The notes below the pieces were generated by a model. That model saw nothing but the letters and a program-made list of their open reading frames with translations, made no database searches and was not told the origin of the DNA. Made by a program: the position numbers and the translations under genes. Shown piece by piece: positions 57,101-64,000 of a stretch of 64,000 nt of DNA (positions within the stretch are counted from its first letter, which is position 1; each line of letters begins with the position of its first letter). Origin of the DNA: Trichopria drosophilae. Its lineage: Eukaryota > Arthropoda > Insecta > Hymenoptera > Diapriidae. Location of the stretch: positions 99,771,501 to 99,835,500 of the forward strand of contig CM059586.1 in assembly GCA_030407085.1 (NCBI GenBank), written 5' to 3'.

Positions 57101-60100
57101 TCGCTCGTCGTTTTCGTCCTTTTCTTTCGTCACGTCCAGCGTACGATTTTCTTTCTCGCTCGCTTCGTCTGTGTCAAACCGTTCGTCTTCGTTCGTATCG
57201 CCTTCTCCCTCTTCTTTTCTCTCTTTCATTAACTCGATGGTATTTCCACGGGTTTTGTGTGTATTCGAGTCTTCTTGAGCGATTTTGGGAAAAAATGAGA
57301 CCGTCGATGATGGCAACAAGCGCGATGACGGGAGTCTTGTTGTAAATTTAAAATCAATGGTTGGATAATTCGAACCTAGATAATGTTGAGGGTTTGTTAA
57401 GTTAGAATTTCTGTGCGGAAGCGGTCGTAGACGGTAGTCATCAATACGCGTGTTCGTGTAGCGTCGGTTTCTTGGCCATGAAAATTCCTTATCATCGATC
57501 CTACGTCCTTGTTTATATTTTCCTATCCTTTTTTTCTTCTTTCTGCGACGCTCTGATGCTTCTCCTCTCCTTTTTTTCTTTACTCCATTTTCTATGCGTT
57601 TGCGTATTTGTTTATCCTTACCTATCGCATATCGCTCAATCTTATTGTTCCCCGATAGTACATGCTTTGCTGGTGCAAATCTAAATGGAGATTTAGGCCG
57701 GACCTCCTCGTTCAAAACGGGAGCTATAAGTGGAGTTTTAGGATACGGGACATGGATCGATGTTGTTTCGGGCATAGGCTTGAACACTTTACCCGATCGC
57801 GTTTGTCCTGTTGTCGTCGCGATTTTCAGATAATCGGGAATCTCCAGTAGTTTCTCGGCTTCTGAAATGTATTTTTTCCGAGTTATTTTGACATTTCCCG
57901 AAGTTTCCTTTTTTGTATGTTGTGTTGCCTGTATTTCCGAGACGTTATCTTCGACATCTCCGTTTGTATCCGAATCTTCCGTTCTAGCGGCTATTGTTTT
58001 TCTTGCAATAGGCCGTCCGTTGGAAGAACTTATCTCCATATTGGACCCTAAATGTATTGGATGATATGGGCGATTTCTCTCCTGCGACTTTTTTGTTTTC
58101 TGGAGCGGTCTGCATTTTGCAACCGAATTTTTTGACTCTTGTTTTCCACTCATTTTCTCAAGCGTAGTTACATTTACTCTTGCCAATGTCCTTGATTGTG
58201 AATTTGTTATGTAAATGTCGTTTTTCATTTTCTTTACTATAAGCATTTTAAATTTCTCGTTTTTCTCCTTAATTTCGATTTCTTTTTCGTTTTTGTCATA
58301 ATCGACGGGTCGACTCCCATCCGCCGGGTTACGCGACAATGCATCGGCATTAACGTGCCTTTTTCCTTTTTTGTACATAATAGTATATTCGTAATCTTCG
58401 AGCTTAATATAAAACCTATGCAGACGACGTGTCAGGACTTTCATTGATTTAGAATAAGTAAGGGGTTCGTGATCTGTAATTAACACGAACTTCCGTCCAT
58501 ATAAGTACGGATGAAATTGCTCCACGGCGTAAACTGCGGCGAGCATTTCTTTCTCTGAAGTCGTATAACGCTCTTCAGCCCCTTTCAAGCCTCGCGATGC
58601 ATAAGCTACGGGCCTATCTTCTCCTAATTTGCCTTGAGAAAGTATCGCTCCAAGAGCGAAACCTGACGCATCGGTCGATACAATAAATGGTTCCTCGAAA
58701 TTTGGGAGTTGTAGTACCGGGCCTTCGCATAATTTAATTTTTAGCGTTTCAAATGCCTCGATTTGATCCTCCCCCCAAATAAACGGCTGCGAACTACGAA
58801 GCAGTACAACTAGAGGATGTGCAATTTTCGAAAAATTTTCTATAAAGCGTCGGTAATATCCCGCTAGACCGAGAAACTGCTTAATATTTTTTCGATTTTT
58901 CGGTACCGCGAAATTCATCACGGCTTCTACCTTCTTAGGATGGGGTTTGACGCAACCGTTTCCGACGATATGCCCTAGATAAATGGCTTCCTTACATAAA
59001 AATCTGCATTTTTCAGGTTCGAGAGTAAGATTTGCTTTGCTTAAACGCTCCATTAACCGCTCGAATTTTATCTTGTGTTCTTTCAAGTTTTTTGCATAGA
59101 TCACGATGTCATCGAGATATACAAGTAATTCAATTCCTTGGAGTCCCGATAACACGAGATCCATTAAGCGTTGGAAGTCACTGGGACCATTTTTAATACC
59201 CATGGGCATTCGAACATATTCATAATGCCCGTGTGGAGTCGAAAAGGCAGTTTTATGGGCGTCTCGATCATCCATTGGGATTTGATGAAATCCTGATTTT
59301 AGATCGAGAGTCGTGAAATACTCCGATTGACCCAATTGATCGAGTATTTCCGTGACGTTGGGAATAGGATAAACATCGCCTATTGTCTTTTCGTTAAGAT
59401 CACGAAAATCGATAACCAACCTCCATTTTTTAATCCCATCTGGTCCGGGTTTCTTTGGAACGATCCATGCTGGTGAATCGTATGGAGAGGTCGAGTGTCG
59501 GATTATCCCAGCTTTTAGTTGCTCGGCTACTTGTTTTTGCAGTTCTTCCTTAATTGCTGGAGGTTGCCGATACCGTTTTGCTCGGGTGGGTACGTCGTCC
59601 TTCGTATGAATTCGGTGCGAGAATACCGTGGTGCACCCCAACGACTCTCCTGGCAAGTGAAATCTTTCGGGACTTTCTGATATCAATTTCACAACGTGAT
59701 CGCGCTCTTCGTTGTTTAGATGTTGTAAATCTATTAATTTTAAGACTTTTTGAGCTCTCTCATTCTTCTTCGCGGTGTATGCCCTCACGTTCTTTGCATT
59801 ATCATCGTAGGTATTTAAAAATGGCAGTTTCGCGATTTCGTCGTATTCATACGCATTCCCAGACGGTATAATATCGCACTCCTCTAATTCGATTTCCGGA
59901 ATTTTGACGGTAACTTCTTCTTCGTGCGTATTTATTATATAAAGGTGTGTATATCCATTATGGTTTTTAACTAACGCATTCCCGAAATATATTCCGTAGC
60001 CAAGGTTGATCTTCGGAACATAGCCTATCTTTATACCGGTTTTTATTTTGACGCGAATGACCTTTCTGCATCTGGGTGGGAGTGTTAGAGTCTCATCATC

Positions 60101-60568
60101 CATGAACGGGATGGTAAAACTCCCAAATTGCAAACAACCGTGCCTATAATCGATATTAACGGCGTGTGACCGGAAGAACGGATCTCCTAAAATTCCGTCT
60201 TCGGAGATCGGAAATTCGTCGCGTACCACTTGCATTTCGACCGGTATATCGTCAAAGTTAATTTTGACCGAACCCACTGTTCTTGTTACCCCATCGCCTA
60301 TGCCACTCAAGTCGTATGTGGTTTTTACGTCGACCGTCGCATTTCTTCGTAGGCAACTGAGTTTAATCAAGTTAATCTCAGCGCCTGAGTCAACCAAAAA
60401 CTTGTTCGACTTGCTGTAAAAATCCTCACTTTGGATTTCTACTCTCGGGCACCGAACGAGCTCACTAACCCCAAGACGGATTGCGGCTGGTCGGCTGACA
60501 CCTGTCGGACTCGACGACCTTTCTCTTGGGCGCTCGACGATCCTAGGGTACGTCGAGCGCCTTCTAAG
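54149..60568 (-). CDS. pol: Pol polyprotein with OTU-like domain (protease-RT-RNase H-OTU-integrase)
   Basis: The pol frame is open from the slippery site (60568) to 54149. Numbering residues from codon 60397 (2,082 residues): aspartic protease DSGAE at about 3-7; reverse transcriptase about 270-480 with YLDD at 427-430; RNase H about 570-690 with Asp576 (TDASG); then about 1,000 residues of charged, low-complexity sequence holding an OTU-like cysteine protease (Cys1370 in GGNCLF, His1467 in VHYTPY); integrase zinc site from His1722 to about 1760 (H-H-C-C); catalytic Asp1792, Asp1852, Glu1888 (D-x59-D-x35-E); and a GPY/F motif near the C-terminus. There is no ATG upstream of the protease in this frame; Pol is made by -1 frameshifting from Gag. 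Typical gypsy Pol is about 1,000-1,300 residues, so the inter-RNase H-integrase insertion is exceptional. The OTU Asp three residues before Cys is Gly and the residue two after His is Thr, so catalytic competence is uncertain. Confidence 0.93.
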   Translation of the reverse strand, partial: LRRRSTYPRIVERPRERSSSPTGVSRPAAIRLGVSELVRCPRVEIQSEDFYSKSNKFLVDSGAEINLIKLSCLRRNATVDVKTTYDLSGIGDGVTRTVGSVKINFDDIPVEMQVVRDEFPISEDGILGDPFFRSHAVNIDYRHGCLQFGSFTIPFMDDETLTLPPRCRKVIRVKIKTGIKIGYVPKINLGYGIYFGNALVKNHNGYTHLYIINTHEEEVTVKIPEIELEECDIIPSGNAYEYDEIAKLPFLNTYDDNAKNVRAYTAKKNERAQKVLKLIDLQHLNNEERDHVVKLISESPERFHLPGESLGCTTVFSHRIHTKDDVPTRAKRYRQPPAIKEELQKQVAEQLKAGIIRHSTSPYDSPAWIVPKKPGPDGIKKWRLVIDFRDLNEKTIGDVYPIPNVTEILDQLGQSEYFTTLDLKSGFHQIPMDDRDAHKTAFSTPHGHYEYVRMPMGIKNGPSDFQRLMDLVLSGLQGIELLVYLDDIVIYAKNLKEHKIKFERLMERLSKANLTLEPEKCRFLCKEAIYLGHIVGNGCVKPHPKKVEAVMNFAVPKNRKNIKQFLGLAGYYRRFIENFSKIAHPLVVLLRSSQPFIWGEDQIEAFETLKIKLCEGPVLQLPNFEEPFIVSTDASGFALGAILSQGKLGEDRPVAYASRGLKGAEERYTTSEKEMLAAVYAVEQFHPYLYGRKFVLITDHEPLTYSKSMKVLTRRLHRFYIKLEDYEYTIMYKKGKRHVNADALSRNPADGSRPVDYDKNEKEIEIKEKNEKFKMLIVKKMKNDIYITNSQSRTLARVNVTTLEKMSGKQESKNSVAKCRPLQKTKKSQERNRPYHPIHLGSNMEISSSNGRPIARKTIAARTEDSDTNGDVEDNVSEIQATQHTKKETSGNVKITRKKYISEAEKLLEIPDYLKIATTTGQTRSGKVFKPMPETTSIHVPYPKTPLIAPVLNEEVRPKSPFRFAPAKHVLSGNNKIERYAIGKDKQIRKRIENGVKKKRRGEASERRRKKKKRIGKYKQGRRIDDKEFSWPRNRRYTNTRIDDYRLRPLPHRNSNLTNPQHYLGSNYPTIDFKFTTRLPSSRLLPSSTVSFFPKIAQEDSNTHKTRGNTIELMKERKEEGEGDTNEDERFDTDEASEKENRTLDVTKEKDENDERKENILRTDTQGSSAVRTIPSENGSSKKQVASVPLNEKKEDTTMGKRETEQRIDGDATLSPAKYDNNHEIAIDKAYSTPDDESDTDSEILNRNSLSEYYWESESWSDEDVLINRNLDISEKTPQIPTCHTEPHNQNALRGKEDINIDVTTDEEIQMDIEDQRHHTRINGNEMDTVEILSTPRLNIKPQVKPRKRKHLPSPETSPRVAVRKRKPQDPRSQEERRKDIEQLYTHTNPSTDGISNTLLNYQIGNKCAEPYTEFERDVNIVNGGNCLFHSLIKLHNLDMSFYDLKRILQNSDQAQNCAEPIRAYIILDRECEYGDDNILKIFSLHYKVNFCVHRYNTDKSVEYCHIGTPHISKIYHLHLEDVHYTPYFSVESQMEIEDTDPSAGLFTSGEVEADVNTQSQTEEQHVRNFKDPKQDTNLPVGSPEIAKVGQTDTTETTETSGIDTELNLDEPFTTDFESDKLKLKISRKHLFEETGHIVYFTTADGKFNSEIVLTLRERRYIRTGKIEKTDLKIGNVITSKRGNVQIYGLIIAGTTDDVPSKMSIIQCLKNLKTQITKDKVVKLRVGHDEDIITKIRWNDIHEQFRSVFSNQKLKIVFCENNIRIPPTTDRMEIIREFHGATIGGHKGVRKTYRRICKEWYWRNMRSDIQEYIRRCQICQGKKLKRVKTRLPMVITDTPKYSFDKVSLDIWGPTDLTERGNRYVLTVQDQLTKYSLAIPLPEITAPIIAKAFTDHFICIYGSPIQILTDQGKNFIGKVLKEFAKLFRIKQSKTTAYHPQSNGSLERSHHVLKEYLKTIVTDRRNWDEWLPHAMFSYNVSEHEGTKFTPFELIFGRKARTPTRFPSREKLVTYDDYLANLARNLQEIQTLAAMNLSQAKHRSKRYYDRKLNVKHFHIGEMVWVIKEPTKGKFDDEYMGPYEILEILGPRNIKIKINTRSKIVHVDKLRKAFDPLFNPDQADSDSWDDTDNEMSKEKLHNT
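55960..56330 (-). other. OTU-like cysteine protease domain within Pol
   Basis: Residues about 1355-1480 of Pol. GGNCLFHSL has the form of the OTU nucleophile motif (D/G-G-N-C-L-F), a downstream region has the expected helix-strand mix (ILDREC, LKIFSLHYKVNFCV), and HYTPYF near the end supplies the His. The Cys-His distance (97 residues) is typical of compact OTU domains. OTU proteases remove ubiquitin or ubiquitin-like proteins. Replacement of the Asp before Gly-Asn-Cys by Gly is unusual. Confidence 0.7.
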
Positions 60569-61794
60569 TTTAAATCCTCGTTGCGTGGAAGGCGAGAATA
60601 TTCCTGTATATTATTTTTACGACTGTCATTGGCGAAAGGTCTATCATTCTGGCGTCGCTGCATACTTTCGGGTCGCCTATCTGGGTTATTGTTACGCGAA
60701 TAATTTTCGTGCGACTGTCTCCTAACATCTCTGTAAAAATTTTCGCGACTGTTAGGGTTCTCGTAACGATGTTCGTGACGGGGATCTCCAAAATTTCTCA
60801 AATTTTCATTTCGACGTGGGTTCTCGAATCGCCGCGAATCTTCGTAATGACGCGGATCGTCATATCGGCGTGAACCGTCTAATCGAGGCGAATTATCGTA
60901 CCTTCGCGAATTACCATATCGCGGCGTGATATTCGGTTTGATATCCTGAGCCCGCTGAAATGAAAAACATCTTTCCCTGGTGTGCCCTATTCTACCGCAG
61001 TGATCGCACTTTGTTTCATTGTAGCGTTTTATATTGCATTCTTCTTCTACATGCCCGTCTTTTTGACAGTAATTACAGCGGGAATCTCTATCAATGTTTG
61101 AATTGATTATATGCGCGGATGCATGCCGAATTATATTACTGGACGAGGCGGACTGTCGTTCCGCGGCCTCGTCTTTCGCACCGAACAAAAAAGTGAATTT
61201 TCGCGCCGCGTCTATTCCTTCCTGCAATGTTTTTACAGGCGTATGCATTAGCCGCGATTCCATCATTCCTTTAGCCTCGAGAATGAATCGCTGCAATGCG
61301 GCCGAATCAGCGTTTTCAATTAAGTACTTTTTTATTTCATTGCCTAGCTCGGAGTCGCTTTCGACTGTACTTGTCAAACGACTAACCGCCTGAGCGAGGC
61401 GACCCCCGAAATTTAGAAATGTTTCGCCTGTCGTCTGAGTCATGCTATTTATTTCTCCTAAAATATTCGCGGGATTTTCGGTGCGACCAAATGATTTTCT
61501 TAGATCCGTTAAGAAAGCATCGATAGTGTCGTATGATGATGTACGAGGTCCGAAATGGCTTGCTTCGCCGGACAGTTTTGTCCGTAGAAGAAGCAAGAAA
61601 GGTCGAGCATCTTCGGGGCTCAATATCGAGAACGCATCGCGTACAGCTCTTTCGAACGTTCGAAATCGCTCAAATTGGCCGTCGAACGAGGGAATGATGC
61701 CTAACGCCTCATTAATAAGGGATGGTCTCACGGTCACTGATAGTGGAAAGTTTGCGGACGTGCTTTCCGAGTCGATTTTTATATTTTTTGACAT
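60439..61794 (-). CDS. gag: Gag polyprotein with two zinc knuckles
   Basis: 451 residues from the ATG at 61794. The N-terminal two-thirds has the alpha-helical retrotransposon capsid pattern (FDGQFERFRTFERAVRDAF, and a later LNFGGRLAQAVSRL region). Two CCHC knuckles follow near residues 243-275, both C-x2-C-x4-H-x4-C (CNYCQKDGHVEEEC and CDHCGRIGHTRERC). The C-terminal third is an Arg/Asn/Asp-rich tract with repeated RRYD/RRFEN-like units, likely RNA-binding. The stop at 60441-60439 lies downstream of the frameshift site, so most ribosomes make Gag and a fraction continue into Pol. Confidence 0.93.
   Translation of the reverse strand: MSKNIKIDSESTSANFPLSVTVRPSLINEALGIIPSFDGQFERFRTFERAVRDAFSILSPEDARPFLLLLRTKLSGEASHFGPRTSSYDTIDAFLTDLRKSFGRTENPANILGEINSMTQTTGETFLNFGGRLAQAVSRLTSTVESDSELGNEIKKYLIENADSAALQRFILEAKGMMESRLMHTPVKTLQEGIDAARKFTFLFGAKDEAAERQSASSSNIIRHASAHIINSNIDRDSRCNYCQKDGHVEEECNIKRYNETKCDHCGRIGHTRERCFSFQRAQDIKPNITPRYGNSRRYDNSPRLDGSRRYDDPRHYEDSRRFENPRRNENLRNFGDPRHEHRYENPNSRENFYRDVRRQSHENYSRNNNPDRRPESMQRRQNDRPFANDSRKNNIQEYSRLPRNEDLNLEGARRTLGSSSAQEKGRRVRQVSADQPQSVLGLVSSFGARE
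60529..60574 (-). promoter_or_regulatory. -1 ribosomal frameshift signal: TTTAAAC plus hairpin
   Basis: On the coding strand the heptamer T-TTA-AAC (60574-60568) is in the Gag frame. A 6-base spacer (60567-60562) is followed by a perfect 11-bp GC-rich stem, GGCGCTCGACG (60561-60551) with CGTCGAGCGCC (60539-60529), closing an 11-base loop. Slipping back one base enters a frame with no stop up to the protease. Spacing and stem are textbook for programmed -1 frameshifting. Confidence 0.9.
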
Positions 61795-62040
61795 TTTCGC
61801 GGTTACCGTGCAAAGAAAAATACTATTTAAACACTATATGTGGGTGTACTTTGATTCAATCCAATTTATTTCTTTGTTATTTTATTTTATTTTCTTTTTA
61901 TGTATATATATTTTTTTGTTTATGTCAAATATTAAAACAATTGGAAATAAAGACACAATATATATAAAAAAAAATATAGCGTTTGATGAAGAAGGTGGAA
62001 ATTTTAATTATCTATATGTGATTAAAAAAGAGTCACTTAC

Positions 62041-62096
62041 CCTGTGGTTTGGGTGATGATCGCGATCACTCCCAATATTATTATGGAGAAGTTCAT
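62041..62096 (-). CDS. possible signal-peptide mini-exon in the retrotransposon leader
   Basis: In the leader, an ATG at 62096 opens 18 codons with a long Ile/Val-rich hydrophobic core (start MNFSIIILG), and the exon ends at a strong donor AGG|GTAAGT (62041/62040) in phase 2. This is the form of a spliced leader exon, such as that used for a subgenomic envelope or secreted protein. No acceptor upstream of gag looks good; candidates lie far downstream (for example 53037). Alternatively it could be a leader ORF or a gag-mRNA leader intron. Confidence 0.35.
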
Positions 62097-62272
62097 TTCC
62101 TCTGGTAAGTACAGGATGTCACTTTTGCTCACTGTTTTTTTTTCACTGCACTCGCGTGGATATAAAAATACCCCTCGGTAACGTGAGGGAGTTCGTAAAA
62201 CAACGCGTAAAGGGAATAGGCACCCCACACGATCACTTCCGTCGACAAAGGAAAAAATCGCGCGCGAAGCTT

Positions 62273-62286
62273 CACCGCTGCCACCA
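62273..62286 (-). other. primer binding site, tRNA-Leu type
   Basis: Five bases after the 5' LTR on the coding strand comes TGGTGGCAGCGGTG, complementary to the CCA-tailed 3' end of animal tRNA-Leu (…CACCGCTGCCA plus CCA, from general knowledge). Fourteen matching bases is typical of gypsy primer sites. Confidence 0.75.
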
Positions 62287-62291
62287 ATTTA

Positions 62292-62947
62292 TGTTACGTA
62301 CCAGTCCTGAAAAGGACTTGTAGTAACAATAAGGAGATACACTGTAGTTAACGTTTGAACTATTTATTCATATATAAACTATGTTACGCGGGTCGTACAT
62401 AAGAATACATTCAAGTCGATGGTGGTAGGTTGCGCGGAACCGTTTTAGTCGCGGTCTTAGTCCGAGATTTTAGTGGACTTTGTCACGGATGGAAATTGAC
62501 TGACTGCCCTATGGATTTTATCGACCAGGTAACCTCGGGAAAACGATAAGCTTTCCCGAAGGTACGTGGCTGTAGCTCGTGATGGGCCGCTGGACTCGAA
62601 GGGAGCCTGATAAGACTTTCGTAAGAAGTCTGATAAAGTTCTCGTGTTTCGAGACCGGATGTGTATTCAGATATCGTCTATACGTTTGATGCGTCGCTGT
62701 CGAAAGACAGCGGTGCATCGAACTAGATCGATTAAATATTTAATTAGGCGTTTATCGCCGAAAATATATACACGTGATGTTCCGAGTGTCGTAAGCGGAA
62801 ATCCTCCAACAGCCCATCTCGGTATCTAAGGCTGAAGTTTACGGAGATCGTTGTTTGTCCGGAACAACTATGAGTACATTAGAATATATTAATCTACGTG
62901 CGCGGTGCCATAAGATATTAGAAGATGGCGCAGCCGCGTACGTAACA
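62292..62947 (-). repeat. 5' long terminal repeat (element orientation)
   Basis: 656 bases, TGTTACG...CGTAACA, paired with 51853-52508. In retroelements of this type it carries the promoter and polyadenylation functions; specific sites were not resolved. Confidence 0.93.
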
Positions 62948-62951
62948 GTAT

Positions 62952-63115
62952 GCGTAATATTCTACTTTTTGCACCGGAAAATGGCGCACGCATTTTACGC
63001 CTACAATAAACAAAAAATATTATTCAAAGTGCGGGTGTAAACATTCGACTTTACGCACCGGTATTATCTAATTGCATATCAAAATGCGGTGTGTAAATTC
63101 CCACTTTACACCCTT
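62952..63115. repeat. GCGTAAAATTTGACTTTACGC palindrome cluster, right half
   Basis: Continuation of 51535-51852: TGCGTAATATTCTAC, CGCATTTTACGCC and TCGACTTTACGCACCGG in both orientations. Confidence 0.6.
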
Positions 63116-63119
63116 ATTT

Positions 63120-64000
63120 CGAAAACTGATATTATTTATCATTTGAATTGTGGTTGGTATTAAAGAAGCAAAATTTAGAGTACTATAATTCAGGTTGTAT
63201 AAATGTTACTGCATTGAAAAAATGTTAGTATTTGGTTCAAGCAAATGTTTTCTTGCAAAGTACGATACGAGTTTATTTATTCCAGACATTTATTCGGATA
63301 TCGAAAATTAAGTCGGTCTTAATCACCTTCATTTCTAAAATAAGATTGTATGACAATAAGATCCAAAATTAAAATTCAGGAAAGAAAATAAACATAATCC
63401 GCAAAAATGACTATAAAATTTGTTTAATATTGATGAATGTTAAGAACAATACTAACACACAATAATAATAATCTTAATTCTTGAAATACAAAACAAATTA
63501 TACAAAAACAATCGAGAAAATTATTGATGCAGCGTTTCGAATAGATAATGAAGGCAATGAAAGAAAAAATTATGAGCATGGTATTAACATTTTATAACAC
63601 AAACTTATTGTTAGGCTTGAAAGATAAATTACTAAAAATTTAACTAAGTTACGTAGAAATCGAGAATATAATGAAATGCTGAAATTGAAGCTTTTTAGAT
63701 TGGAGAAAATGATTTTAATAGATATAATTAACCTTTTATTATATACCGAATAAACACATGAATCAAAATCAAAATACTGTAAACATAATCTTGTTAGTAC
63801 ACAATAAACACTCAACATTTATTTCTAACTCATTTAAATACCGTTTCCTTCAAAGAATTAAAATTTTTATCAATTGTGACACCGTAACTCAAATTTAATT
63901 ATATAGATAATATACTTTTAATGGTAAATATCTTAAAGTCGGTTGAAACTTTATTTAAAAAGTTCAGCTTATAAGCAATTCAATTTACGACTACATTAAT
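63120..64000. other. AT-rich intergenic, nothing seen
   Basis: No supported gene, repeat or regulatory site. Confidence 0.4.

Larger units (their letters stand above)
51853..62947 (-). mobile_element. nearly intact Ty3/gypsy LTR retrotransposon
   Basis: Two direct LTRs of 656 bases (51853-52508 and 62292-62947) begin TGTTACG and end CGTAACA. The 4-base target duplication GTAT lies at 51849-51852 and 62948-62951. The coding strand is minus: 5' LTR at 62947-62292, primer site, leader, gag, pol, a 1.6-kb accessory region and the 3' LTR. By eye the LTRs differ at about seven positions with no indels, so the insertion is recent. Gag and Pol ORFs are uninterrupted, so it could still be active. No polypurine tract of the usual kind was found next to the 3' LTR, and no envelope gene was identified. 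It inserted into the GCGTAAAA palindrome cluster. Confidence 0.95.

Noticed and set aside
54153..59871. Many plus-strand open frames of 60-124 codons across the retrotransposon
   Set aside because: They mirror the long pol frame and lack splice sites or motifs; treated as shadows of pol.

Overview
The window looks like AT-rich nuclear DNA of an insect. Genes are split by short GT-AG introns, AATAAA signals follow them, and most of the length is young and old transposable elements. Blocks rich in GGTTAGGTTAGG suggest a hymenopteran such as a parasitoid wasp, ant or bee, but the order of insect is inference and I did not recognise a species-specific gene. No rRNA gene, functional tRNA gene or CRISPR array was seen.

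Host genes. The only convincing host family is a dispersed cluster of eight small secreted cystine-knot (cys-motif, conotoxin-like scaffold) genes, called A to H here: A 2202-2424 (+), B 16083-16314 (-), C 19088-19394 (-), D 24466-25498 (+), E 30626-31327 (+), F 33307-34761 (+), G 41976-42644 (-) and H 49210-51132 (-). Each has a signal-peptide exon. At least seven show a splice acceptor a few bases before the ATG, so a 5'UTR intron is probable. In all eight, a phase-0 intron ends exactly at a cysteine codon. A and B have a six-cysteine knot. E, F and G have an eight-cysteine knot whose last cysteine lies on a tiny third exon joined in phase 1. C and D carry different extensions, and H has lost its second donor. 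The layout resembles that recalled for cys-motif genes of parasitoid wasps and polydnaviruses, but a function cannot be read from this DNA.

Repeats, left to right. 262-1045 is a degenerate minisatellite carrying a pogo-like MITE. 6133-12780 is a composite palindrome with two facing copies of a small C2H2 zinc-finger ORF, and a foldback element with a 71-bp tandem array sits in its right arm. 13097-15141 is a second foldback. 21062-21729 is a piggyBac-like element with TTAA duplications. 37432-37649 is a second pogo-like MITE, 37791-38977 a third foldback with 7-8 bp target duplications, and 40020-40424 another MITE. 43080-44140 is a 582-bp tandem duplication. 44560-44638 is a tRNA-derived SINE-like unit, and 47640-48750 is a dead Jockey-like reverse transcriptase. 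Three loci carry clusters of short palindromes built on CGTAAAGT or GCGTAAAA.

The right end, 51853-62947, is a nearly intact Ty3/gypsy LTR retrotransposon on the minus strand. It has 656-bp LTRs about 99% identical by eye, a GTAT target duplication, a tRNA-Leu type primer site, Gag with two zinc knuckles, and a Pol of over 2,080 residues. Pol follows Gag in the -1 frame behind a textbook slippery site and hairpin. Between RNase H and integrase, Pol holds an insertion of about 1,000 residues that contains an OTU-like cysteine protease domain. The space where an envelope gene might lie instead holds short ORFs on both strands, one of them a well-formed spliced ORF antisense to gag-pol. The leader has a signal-peptide-like mini-exon with a strong donor. 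The retrotransposon and the cystine-knot cluster are the two most interesting systems here.
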